Below, piece after piece: positions 33,622 to 41,845 of a stretch of DNA of 64,000 bases (position 1 is its first letter; the number at the start of each line of letters is the position of its first letter). The translations under genes and the position numbers were made by a program. The stretch comes from Patulibacter brassicae (GTDB taxonomy: Bacteria; Actinomycetota; Thermoleophilia; Solirubrobacterales; Solirubrobacteraceae). Under the pieces are notes generated by a model that saw only the letters and a program-made list of their open reading frames with translations, ran no database searches and had not been told where the DNA came from. The stretch is taken from contig NZ_JAXAVX010000004.1 of NCBI RefSeq assembly GCF_033949425.1, positions 248,001-312,000 of the forward strand. The letters run 5' to 3'.

Positions 33622-34059
33622 GTGAGTCGCCGCTCGACCCCGCCGGCGTCTTCGTCGACCGCGAGGGCGACGATGCTCGCGAACCGTGCGGAAAGCTCCG
33701 TGGAGCGGGGGGTGCGGAGCGAGCTGCATAGGCGGGGCCTCCGGTTCCGCAAGCACCTCGCTCCCGTCCCCGGCCTTCGCTGCAAGCCCGACATCCTGTT
33801 CACTCGACACCGCCTCGCGGTCTTCGTCCACGGCTGCTTCTGGCATCGCTGTCCGGTGCATGGGACATCGCCTAAGGCGAACGGTGAGTGGTGGAGGGCC
33901 AAGCTGGACGGCAACGTCGAGCGCGACCGCCGCAACAGGGCCGCACTCGAAGCGGCAGGCTGGACCGTCGCGGAGTTCTGGGAGCACGAAAGTCCGGAGG
34001 CGATCGCCGACGCTGTCGGAAACCTCATCGGACGCATGTCAGAGAACCCTGGGGGTTGA
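33622..34059 (+). CDS. vsr: Very short patch repair (Vsr) endonuclease, second copy
   Basis: 145 residues starting GTG (MSRRSTPPASSSTARATM). Vsr hallmarks: SVERGVRSELHRRGLRFRKH, CKPDILF (catalytic Asp), AVFVHGCFWHRCPVHG (metal and catalytic His/Cys), WWRAKLDGNVERDRRNR and GWTVAEFWEHES. Gene order dcm-vsr with 37 bp between suggests one transcript, so the methylase's deamination load is repaired by its own nuclease. It is clearly diverged from the vsr at 22184 rather than a recent duplicate. Confidence 0.9.
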   Translation: MSRRSTPPASSSTARATMLANRAESSVERGVRSELHRRGLRFRKHLAPVPGLRCKPDILFTRHRLAVFVHGCFWHRCPVHGTSPKANGEWWRAKLDGNVERDRRNRAALEAAGWTVAEFWEHESPEAIADAVGNLIGRMSENPGG

Positions 34060-34067
34060 CGACCCCC
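34051..34067 (+). other. Short hairpin at the vsr stop
   Basis: GGGGGT (34051-34056), loop TGACG, ACCCCC (34062-34067): a perfect 6-bp stem that overlaps the vsr stop codon at 34057-34059. It could be a weak terminator or attenuator separating dcm-vsr from the seven-gene operon that begins 75 bp downstream. TTGAC inside it also resembles a -35 hexamer, but no matching -10 was found. Confidence 0.4.
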
Positions 34068-34141
34068 TAGCCATGCCCTGCGGCGATCGGGTAGGGATAC
34101 ACGAGCCTCGTCGCACTTACCCCGCCTGGAAGGTCCGATAG

Positions 34142-35785
34142 ATGAAGATGATCCCGCCGGTCGTTGTCGAGTCGACCGAGAGCAACGCCGAGCGCCGGCT
34201 CTTCCGCCTCCTCGAGAAGACCGAGCTGGACCGTCAGGCAGCTGCGCTGCACTCGGTCGACCTTCCCCGGCATGTGTACAAGCGCATGGGGGAGATCGAC
34301 TTCGTGGTGCTGTCCCGAGCCGGCGTGCTCGTCTGCGAGGTCAAGGGTGGCCGTGTCCGTCGCGATGCGGATGGCATGTGGCACTTCACGAACCGGCACG
34401 GTGAGACCAACACCAAGCCCGAAGGTCCGTTCAAGCAGGGGTCGTCGGCCATGTGGTCGCTGCACAACGACCTCAGGGACAAGCTGAATCGCACGACCTT
34501 CAACGAGATCTCCTTCGGCTACTGCGTGATCCTGCCCGACATCGAGTGGACCGCCGACTCGGTCGACACGCCGGCCGATCTGGTGATCGATGCGTCCTAC
34601 TTTGCGGGCGCGTCGGAGATCGGCGAGCCGCTGAAGCAGCTCCTCGCCCGCTGGCAGCGGACCAACGGCATCGGTGACATGTCCGCCGAAACGCTCGACA
34701 CGGTCCGCAACGTTCTTCGTGCATCGTTCGATCTCGTCCCGTCCTTGGGCATCCGGGCCCGAGGCCTGTCGGCGCGGCTCGAGTCGCTCACAGAGGAGCA
34801 GTACTCGGCGCTCGACTGGGTTGAGGACGCGGACCGTCTGCTGTTCGCCGGCGGCGCCGGAACGGGCAAGACGATGCTCGCCTTGGAGGTCGCCCGACGG
34901 GAGGCGGTGCGGGGAGCCCGGGTCCTGCTGACCTGTCAGAGCCCGGTGCTCGCCGCGTACCTGCAGACGCGCGCCGAAGGCGGGACCGTCGTCGCCGCCC
35001 TCGACGACGCCGAGGACGTGGTCGAGGCGGAGGGGCGTCGCTTCGACGTCGTGGTCGTGGACGAGGCGCAGGACGTCTTCTCCCTGCACGGCGTCTCTAT
35101 GCTCGACGCCGTCGTCGAGGGTGGATACGAACAGGGACGCTGGCGTTGTTTCTACGACCTCAACAACCAGGCCGGGTTGTTCGGGACCTTCGAGGTCGAG
35201 GCCTTCGAGATGCTCCGCGAGGCAGCCCAGACGGTGCCCCTCCGCCGCAACTGCCGGAACACCAAGCCCGTCGTACTGCAGACGCAGACGGTCACGGCGG
35301 CCGATCTAGGAACGCCGATGACGGGCGAGGGCCCGGCCCCGACCTTCGCGCGGCCGTCCGATGTCGAGGACGAGGCGACGATGCTCGGAGCAGAGCTGCG
35401 TCGACTGTCCGAGGCCGGAGTGGCCCCCGGCGACATCACGGTGCTGATGGGACCGGCCGCCCCCTCACCGGTCGAATTGCTCGAACGACGTGAGGGGATC
35501 CGTCTCCATCGCCTGACGGCGAAGAACTCCGGCGGTTGGCCGCCGGACCGCACCGTCGCTGTGGCCATCGAGGACTTCAAAGGCTTCGAGAACGACTTCG
35601 TCCTCGTGTGCGGCCTCGATGCCATCGACGGGAGCCAGCGCGAGAAGGCCCTCGTCTACGTAGCGATGAGCCGCGCTCGCATCGGCCTGTGGCTCGCCGT
35701 CCCGCCCGGGCAGTCGCAGAGGTTCGACGACATCCGTAAGCAGAACCTCGAGCTCGTCCTCGCGGCTCGGGAGGCGGCGCGATGA
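34142..35785 (+). CDS. NERD nuclease-domain / UvrD-type helicase
   Basis: 547 residues, first gene of the seven-gene operon. The N-terminal NERD domain has ESNAERRLFRLLEKTE and GEIDFVVLSRAGVLVCEVKG (D, E and K of a PD-(D/E)XK-like site, about residues 50-71). The SF1 helicase part has Walker A FAGGAGTGKTMLAL (about 237-250), VVVDEAQDVFSLHG (about 305), and the C-terminal motif KALVYVAMSRARIGLWL. Domain order NERD-helicase is known in phage-defence and repair contexts. The stop overlaps the next start (ATGA). Confidence 0.88.
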   Translation: MKMIPPVVVESTESNAERRLFRLLEKTELDRQAAALHSVDLPRHVYKRMGEIDFVVLSRAGVLVCEVKGGRVRRDADGMWHFTNRHGETNTKPEGPFKQGSSAMWSLHNDLRDKLNRTTFNEISFGYCVILPDIEWTADSVDTPADLVIDASYFAGASEIGEPLKQLLARWQRTNGIGDMSAETLDTVRNVLRASFDLVPSLGIRARGLSARLESLTEEQYSALDWVEDADRLLFAGGAGTGKTMLALEVARREAVRGARVLLTCQSPVLAAYLQTRAEGGTVVAALDDAEDVVEAEGRRFDVVVVDEAQDVFSLHGVSMLDAVVEGGYEQGRWRCFYDLNNQAGLFGTFEVEAFEMLREAAQTVPLRRNCRNTKPVVLQTQTVTAADLGTPMTGEGPAPTFARPSDVEDEATMLGAELRRLSEAGVAPGDITVLMGPAAPSPVELLERREGIRLHRLTAKNSGGWPPDRTVAVAIEDFKGFENDFVLVCGLDAIDGSQREKALVYVAMSRARIGLWLAVPPGQSQRFDDIRKQNLELVLAAREAAR

Positions 35786-38700
35786 GCGCCCGCGACGCCG
35801 TCGTCGACTACGTCGAGCGCATGCTCGTCGGGCCCTCCGACGGTCAGCTCGAAGAGGTGCTCGGCATGCCGAACAAGCGCTACCTGATGGGCATCCTCTT
35901 CCCGGTCGGGACCAGCACGGCGGAGGTGCTCGCCGAGGAGCAGGAGGACGTGACCGGCGCGTCCGAGGGCGACCTCACCGCAGAGGACCCCGTAGCGCTC
36001 GCGGGGCAGTGGCTGCCGTCCTCGATGGGTCTCTCCTTGTTCGTCGATGGGGAGGCGGACGAGGTGAGCGTCGACGTCTGGGGCGCGAGGTACGACCTCG
36101 AGGCGACCAAGCCCCGTCGCAGGTACGTCCGTCGACCGCTCGCGGACGAGGAGACGCCCGACGTGTGTCCGCTCAGTCCGGAGAAGAGCTCCTACGACGT
36201 GCTCGGCGGGGCGGCCAAGCTGCGCGTGCGACGCCGTGACCTTCCCGGGGGGACGCTGCTGACCTGTTCGCTCGTCAACAACGAGGTCATGGAGGAGGAC
36301 GCCGAGCCCGAGCCGGAGCACTGCCTCTACCAGGTCGGACTGCGGGTCAGGGCTGGCGCGGGACGGGTCCTTGAGTACCCCAGCGTGCAGCTCCTGTCGC
36401 GCGACGAGGAGGAGCAGGAGCTGAGGCTGATGTACCGCGCGTCGAGGACCTTCGCGATCGGCCACGGATGCGCGGTGACCTGGAAAGGGGCCGATGAGGA
36501 CCGCAAGGACGTTGTGACCTCTCGGCTCCTGCCTCGCCACGAGGTGCGAGGCGTCACCCAGTCGGCGCCGCCAGGACTCGACCGATCCGTCCTCCGCGTC
36601 GCCCGCCTCGCCGATCACGCCGTCCCGTGGCCTGAACTCCGGTCCGAGCTCGAGGCCTTCGTGAACGCGTACGGGACCTGGGCGAAGGGGGAACGGGACC
36701 GGGACGACATCCCCGGCGAACTGGAGCCAGCGAGGGAACGGATCGTCGGACGCATCGGGGTCGCTCTGGATCGCATGAGGGCCGGTCTCGAGGCACTCGA
36801 CGACGAGATCGTGCGGCGGTCCTTCCGTCTGGCCAACGAGGCCATGGCGCTCCAGCGGCTGAGACAGGGCAAGGACTTCGGAGGGACACGTCGGCGTCGC
36901 GACGAGGACGTCGACATGACCGATGACATCTCGAGCTCCGAGTTCTTCTGGCACCCCTTCCAGCTGGCCTTCCAGCTGCTGACGCTTCCGTCGCTCGCGG
37001 ACCCATCGGACGCGCATCGCGAGGACGTCGACCTCATCTGGTTCCCGACCGGCGGCGGCAAGACCGAGGCCTACCTCGCCGTCGCGGTGACGGAGATCTT
37101 CCTCCGCCGGCTGAGGGCCGGCGCGCGCGGTGGCGGGACCGCGATCCTGACCCGCTACACGCTGCGCCTGCTCACGGCGCAGCAGTTCGAGCGTGCCGCG
37201 GCCACGATCTGCGCGTGCGATGTCCTCCGACGGCGCCATCCCGCTCTCGGCGACGAACCGATCTCGATCGGTCTCTGGGTCGGCGACGAGGCGACCCCGA
37301 ACAAGTGCTCGAAGGCCGTCGAGATCTTCAGCGGCATCCGCCAGGACGACCGGCCGGTCAACCCGTTCCAGCTCGAGCAGTGCCCCTACTGCGGGACGCA
37401 GATCATTCCCGAGACCTTGAGCGAGGACGACGATGACTACGGCATCGTGCCGACGCTCGACGACTTCCGCATCCACTGCCCGACCAGCAGCTGCCCCTTC
37501 TACGAGCGGCTCCCCATCCAGGTCGTCGATGAGGTCCTCTACCGCCGCCCGCCGACCCTGTTGTTGGGAACGGTGGACAAGTTCGCGCAGCTCGCCTGGA
37601 ACGCCGCCGGTCTCGCCTTCTTCGGCGGCGATGAGCACGACGCTCCGTCCCTGATCATCCAGGACGAGCTCCATCTGCTCTCGGGGCCCCTCGGCACCAC
37701 CGTGGGGGTGTACGAGGCGGCCATCGAGGCGCTCTGCGCGCGGCACGGGGTCCCGCCGAAGATCGTCGCCTCGACGGCGACCATCCGCCGCTCCCAGGAT
37801 CAGGTCCGCGAGCTGTTCGGCGGCCGACAGGTGCGTCTGTTCCCGCCCTCGGGCGTCGACTCGACCAATTCCTTCTTCGCACGGCGTGACGAAAAGAGCC
37901 CTGGTCGGCTCTACGCCGGCGTCATGGCCCAGAGCCACACCCTCTCCACTGCGATGGTGCACCTCGCCGCCGCCCTCCTGCAGGGCGTCGCCGAGACGGA
38001 GATGTCCGACGCCGAGCGCGACGCCTACTGGACGTTGGTCGTGTACCACAACTCGCTTCGCGAGCTGGGCCGCACGGTGACGCTCGCCCGAGACGACGTC
38101 CCCGCCCGTCTCAAAGGCATCGGTGCCGATGGCAAGTCGCGTGAGCTCGGCGACGACGACGTTGTCGAGCTGACGAGCAACGTCGGGGGCAAGAACCTGA
38201 CCTCGATCCTCGAGCGGATGAAGCGGCCGGTGACGTCGGACGACGTGATCTCCGTCCTCGCCTGCACGAACATGCTGTCGGTCGGCGTCGACGTCGGACG
38301 CCTCGGGCTCATGGTGGTCAATGGGCAGCCGAAGACGACGTCGGAGTACATCCAGGCGACCAGCCGCGTCGGACGAGGCGAGGTGCCAGGACTCGTCTTC
38401 TCCCTCTTCACGGCGACCAAGCCGCGGGACCGTTCGCACTACGAGTCGTTCGAGCCCTACCACGCGGCGTTCTACCGGCGCGTGGAACCGACGAGCGTGA
38501 CCCCGTGGTCGCCGCCGTCCCGAGATCGCGCGCTCCACGCGGCCTTCGTCATCCTCGTCCGGGCCTTCGCCGACCTCCTGAAGGACGAGGACGCCCACGC
38601 GTTCGATCCGGCATCGACCGCGGTGGACGAGGCACGCCAGGTGCTGCTCGACAAGATCGGCGCCGCCGATCCCGAGGAGCTCGCGTCCGCTGATCAGTCG

Positions 38701-38904
38701 ATCGGCCGGCTCATCGAGCGGTGGGTCGAGCTCAAGCAAGAGGCCGAGGACCGGGACAAGAGGCTGCGGTTCCGACCGGGAGGGAAGGCCGTCCGGTCGC
38801 TCCTGCGCAACTTCGGCGAACGGGGCGACGGCTGGGAGACCCTCCAGTCGATGCGCAACGTGGACCGCCAGGTACTGGTGAAGGTCCAGGGGGAGGACGC
38901 CTGA
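35782..38904 (+). CDS. drmA: DrmA-like SF2 helicase (DISARM core)
   Basis: 1040 residues with the DrmA layout: an N-terminal domain beginning RDAVVDYVERMLVGP and NKRYLMGILFPVG, a Walker A WFPTGGGKTEAYLA (about 420), a four-cysteine cluster (CPYCGTQII then HCPTSSCPF), a Walker B variant IIQDELHLLSGPLGTT (about 624), SAT-type ASTATIRRS, and motif VI IQATSRVGRGEVPGL (about 858), then VEPTSVTPWSPPSRDRALHA. DrmA is a DNA-binding helicase which with DrmB senses unmodified foreign DNA in DISARM. Its start overlaps the NERD-helicase stop and its stop overlaps the drmB start. Confidence 0.88.
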   Translation: MSARDAVVDYVERMLVGPSDGQLEEVLGMPNKRYLMGILFPVGTSTAEVLAEEQEDVTGASEGDLTAEDPVALAGQWLPSSMGLSLFVDGEADEVSVDVWGARYDLEATKPRRRYVRRPLADEETPDVCPLSPEKSSYDVLGGAAKLRVRRRDLPGGTLLTCSLVNNEVMEEDAEPEPEHCLYQVGLRVRAGAGRVLEYPSVQLLSRDEEEQELRLMYRASRTFAIGHGCAVTWKGADEDRKDVVTSRLLPRHEVRGVTQSAPPGLDRSVLRVARLADHAVPWPELRSELEAFVNAYGTWAKGERDRDDIPGELEPARERIVGRIGVALDRMRAGLEALDDEIVRRSFRLANEAMALQRLRQGKDFGGTRRRRDEDVDMTDDISSSEFFWHPFQLAFQLLTLPSLADPSDAHREDVDLIWFPTGGGKTEAYLAVAVTEIFLRRLRAGARGGGTAILTRYTLRLLTAQQFERAAATICACDVLRRRHPALGDEPISIGLWVGDEATPNKCSKAVEIFSGIRQDDRPVNPFQLEQCPYCGTQIIPETLSEDDDDYGIVPTLDDFRIHCPTSSCPFYERLPIQVVDEVLYRRPPTLLLGTVDKFAQLAWNAAGLAFFGGDEHDAPSLIIQDELHLLSGPLGTTVGVYEAAIEALCARHGVPPKIVASTATIRRSQDQVRELFGGRQVRLFPPSGVDSTNSFFARRDEKSPGRLYAGVMAQSHTLSTAMVHLAAALLQGVAETEMSDAERDAYWTLVVYHNSLRELGRTVTLARDDVPARLKGIGADGKSRELGDDDVVELTSNVGGKNLTSILERMKRPVTSDDVISVLACTNMLSVGVDVGRLGLMVVNGQPKTTSEYIQATSRVGRGEVPGLVFSLFTATKPRDRSHYESFEPYHAAFYRRVEPTSVTPWSPPSRDRALHAAFVILVRAFADLLKDEDAHAFDPASTAVDEARQVLLDKIGAADPEELASADQSIGRLIERWVELKQEAEDRDKRLRFRPGGKAVRSLLRNFGERGDGWETLQSMRNVDRQVLVKVQGEDA

Positions 38905-40751
38905 TGGAACGCACGATCCGGCTGTCGCAGACCGTCGCGCCGTTCGGCGTCGGTTCGATCTACGACCTTCGCGGCGAGTCTCTCGCCACCGTCGACACCT
39001 CGCGCTGGGGCGGGATGGGTGAACGTCTTGAGCTCGACCGTCTCGCCAAGGACCTCGGGGTCCAGGGGTTCCGCTCGGCGCCCGCTCGCGCAGACCAGTT
39101 CTCGACGAAGGGCGCCCGGCTGACGTTCGTCCGCTTCCCGCGGTGGCTGTTCTGCCCTGTGTGCCGGCGGATGACGATGTGGAAGAGCGAGTTCGAGGTC
39201 CCCGGCGAGCCCGCCCGCTGCGGCTTCTGCACCCGGACTCCGAAGCCCGAGCTCGTGCCGATGCGTTTCGTACTGACCTGCCCCGACGGACACCTCGGCG
39301 ATGTGCAGTGGGACCGGTTCGCCCACAGCCGTGCCGAGGGCCTTGAGCAGCGGCAGTGCAAGTCGAGGGATCTGACCTTCACCACGAAGCCGGGCGCCGG
39401 CACCGGGCTGGACGCGTCGTGGGTCACCTGCCGGTCGTGCAAGGCCGGGCGCTCGCTCCAGGGCATCACGAAGAAGGGCGCAGCGGTATCGATGGGCCTC
39501 CTCTGTCCCGGCAAGCAGCCGTGGCAGTACCTGCCGGCCGATGCGCCGCAGTGCAAGCAGGAGGCCATCGTCCTGCAGCGCGGAGCGAGCAACCTCTACT
39601 TCAGCGACATCCGATCGGCGATCGACATCCCACCGGACTCCGACTTCGATGTCTTCAGCGACGTCGCTCGGAAGGTCACCGCCACTCCCGGGTTCGAGAT
39701 GCTGATGTCGACCGATCCGGATGACGATCTGATGGTCGAGATGCTCGTCACGCGGCTCTCCAAGGAGCACGACGTCCCGGAAGCCGACATCCTTCGGCTC
39801 GTCGCCGGCGCGAAGGCCGAGATCTCGGGGGCCCCGGCGACGGCGGTGGCCCTCACCGGGGATCTTCGCCGCGACGAGTGGAACGCCCTCATCGCGGATC
39901 GCGGGCAGCAGGACGAGCGGAACCGGTTCTTGACCCGGCACGAGCAGCTCCGGCCCGACGGAGAGCTGTCCCGTGCCGAGCAGCTCCTCGTGGATGCCTT
40001 CGGTCCCGTGGTGCTCGTCACGCGGCTCCGGGAGGTGCGCGCGCTGACCGGCTTCCGCCGTTACCAGACCGACGGTCCGAAGCTGCCGCCGCAGCTCGAC
40101 GCCCAGCAGATCGACTGGCTGCCGGCCATCGAGGTCTACGGCGAAGGGCTCTTCCTGCGCCTGAACGAGGACGCCCTGCAGAAGTGGGAGGCCCAGGACG
40201 AGGTGATCCGCCGCGTACGTGTCCTCGAGGAGCGGCGGCCGGACAGCCTCGTCGGGGACAGGCTCAAAGCGGCGTCCCCTCGGTTTGTGTTGGTGCACAC
40301 CTTGGCGCACCTGCTCATCCGGAGGCTGAGCTTCGAGTCCGGGTACTCCGCGGCCTCGCTTCGCGAACGGGTCTACTGCGCCGAGGCCGGAGGCTCCGAC
40401 GCCCCGTATGCCGGTGTTCTGATCTATACCGCCGCGGGCGATGCGGAGGGGACGCTCGGCGGATTGGTCCGTCAGGGCCGCCCGCCGAGGATGCTCCACA
40501 CGCTCCTGGCGACGCTCGAGGAGGCGGCGTGGTGCTCGGCGGACCCTCTCTGCATCGATGCTCGCGCCCAGGGGTTCCAGGGTCTGAACCGCGGTGCATG
40601 CCACGCCTGCAGCCTCGTTGCAGAGACGAGCTGCGAGTACTCGAACAGCTTCCTCGATCGGGGCGTTCTCGTCGACCGCGAAGTCGGGTTCTTCCGCGAT
40701 GCGCTCGCTGCGGCGCTCGAGGACTCGGGCCGGACGGCTTCCGTCTCATGA
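38904..40751 (+). CDS. drmB: DrmB-like DUF1998 protein (DISARM core)
   Basis: 615 residues. Begins MERTIRLSQTVAPFGVGSIY, the usual DrmB start. Zinc-binding cysteine clusters FCPVCRRMTMW, CGFCTRTPKPEL, VTCRSCKAGR and LCPGK are visible, then the DUF1998 signature near the C-terminus: HTLAHLLIRRLSFESGYSAA and SADPLCID, with NRGACHACSLVAETSCEYSN. DrmB forms a complex with DrmA and helps load it on DNA. The stop TGA overlaps the next ATG, and the start shares one base with the drmA stop (TGATG). Confidence 0.9.
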   Translation: MERTIRLSQTVAPFGVGSIYDLRGESLATVDTSRWGGMGERLELDRLAKDLGVQGFRSAPARADQFSTKGARLTFVRFPRWLFCPVCRRMTMWKSEFEVPGEPARCGFCTRTPKPELVPMRFVLTCPDGHLGDVQWDRFAHSRAEGLEQRQCKSRDLTFTTKPGAGTGLDASWVTCRSCKAGRSLQGITKKGAAVSMGLLCPGKQPWQYLPADAPQCKQEAIVLQRGASNLYFSDIRSAIDIPPDSDFDVFSDVARKVTATPGFEMLMSTDPDDDLMVEMLVTRLSKEHDVPEADILRLVAGAKAEISGAPATAVALTGDLRRDEWNALIADRGQQDERNRFLTRHEQLRPDGELSRAEQLLVDAFGPVVLVTRLREVRALTGFRRYQTDGPKLPPQLDAQQIDWLPAIEVYGEGLFLRLNEDALQKWEAQDEVIRRVRVLEERRPDSLVGDRLKAASPRFVLVHTLAHLLIRRLSFESGYSAASLRERVYCAEAGGSDAPYAGVLIYTAAGDAEGTLGGLVRQGRPPRMLHTLLATLEEAAWCSADPLCIDARAQGFQGLNRGACHACSLVAETSCEYSNSFLDRGVLVDREVGFFRDALAAALEDSGRTASVS

Positions 40752-41845
40752 GGTTCCCGACGTACCAGGACCTCTCGAAGGAGCAGGACGACGTCAACAA
40801 CCTCCCGCTGAAGGGCAACTACCTGGTCACCGGGCCACCCGGGACCGGCAAGACCGTCATGGCCCTGTACCGCGGGAAGGCGCTGGCGGGTCGTCGCGAG
40901 TCGGTCCAGCTGCTGATGCACGGCAGGCTGCTGTCGCAGTACACGAGCCAGGTCGTGGGACACCTCGGCATCGACGGCGTCGTGAACACCTTCTTCAGCT
41001 GGCTCGGCAAGTGGTGCCGCTCGAACTGGGGGGTGAACACCCCGCAGGTAGAGCCCTACAGGCCGGATTGGACGCGGATCATCGAGCTCGCGATCGAGAA
41101 GCCCCCGGCCCGCGGGGCCCAGCCACACCTCCTCGTCGACGAGGGGCAGGACATGGCGCCCGAGTTCTTCATGTTCGCGAAGAGCGTCGCGAAGGGCCTG
41201 ACGGTCTTCGCCGACGAGAACCAGCGCATCACCGACGACAACTCGACGCTCGCCGAGATCCGGACGAAGATCCGGCCGGACGCGGAGCTGAAGCTCACCC
41301 GGAACTACCGCAACACCCGTGAGATCGCACTCGTGGCGCGGCACTTCGTGGCGGACTCGCCGACTGGAGTTCCTGAGCTCCCCGAGAGGACCGGACCCAA
41401 GCCGGAGCTCGCCGCCCACCCGCGTACGCACGAATCCGCGCAGCGCATCGCGACCTACGCCGGCAACTTCAAGCGGCAGCAGATCGGCGTCATCGTCCCA
41501 AACGACAAGAAGCTGCTCTCGATCTACAGGAACCGGCTCGCCGCGGCGCTCCCCGACTCCGTGCGCCTTCAGCACTACAGCAACAAGGGTAAGACGGAGG
41601 TCGAGTTCGACACCCCCGGTGTGACGCTGCTGCATTGGGCGAGTGCCAAGGGCCTGGAGTTCGACGCCGTCTTCCTCCCCGAGCTGCAGGCCGTGCGGCA
41701 GGAGCTCGGGTCCCCGTTGCTCCACATGCAGCTTCATGTGCTGTGCTCCAGGGCACGAGAGCGCCTGTTCCTCAGCTACACCGGGGAGGGGAGGCCGGCG
41801 ATCGCCTCGCTCCTGCCGCTCGATCTCATCAAGGTGGTCCCGTGA
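40748..41845 (+). CDS. UvrD-like SF1 helicase/ATPase of the DISARM-related operon
   Basis: 365 residues, shorter than a typical UvrD (about 650-720). Walker A YLVTGPPGTGKTVMALYRGK (about 27-42), Walker B HLLVDEGQDMAPEFF (about 130), NYRNTREIALVARHF, the motif V-like SAKGLEFDAVFLPEL (about 297) and motif VI HVLCSRARERLFLSY are all present. No accessory 1B/2B or nuclease domain fits in this length, so it may work as a compact motor in a complex. ATGA overlap with drmB upstream and GTGA overlap with the next gene downstream. Confidence 0.87.
   Translation: MRFPTYQDLSKEQDDVNNLPLKGNYLVTGPPGTGKTVMALYRGKALAGRRESVQLLMHGRLLSQYTSQVVGHLGIDGVVNTFFSWLGKWCRSNWGVNTPQVEPYRPDWTRIIELAIEKPPARGAQPHLLVDEGQDMAPEFFMFAKSVAKGLTVFADENQRITDDNSTLAEIRTKIRPDAELKLTRNYRNTREIALVARHFVADSPTGVPELPERTGPKPELAAHPRTHESAQRIATYAGNFKRQQIGVIVPNDKKLLSIYRNRLAAALPDSVRLQHYSNKGKTEVEFDTPGVTLLHWASAKGLEFDAVFLPELQAVRQELGSPLLHMQLHVLCSRARERLFLSYTGEGRPAIASLLPLDLIKVVP

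Noticed and set aside
34051..34085. TTGACG as -35 of a promoter for the seven-gene operon
   Set aside because: No acceptable -10 hexamer at 16-19 bp spacing; the sequence is better explained by the small hairpin at the vsr stop.
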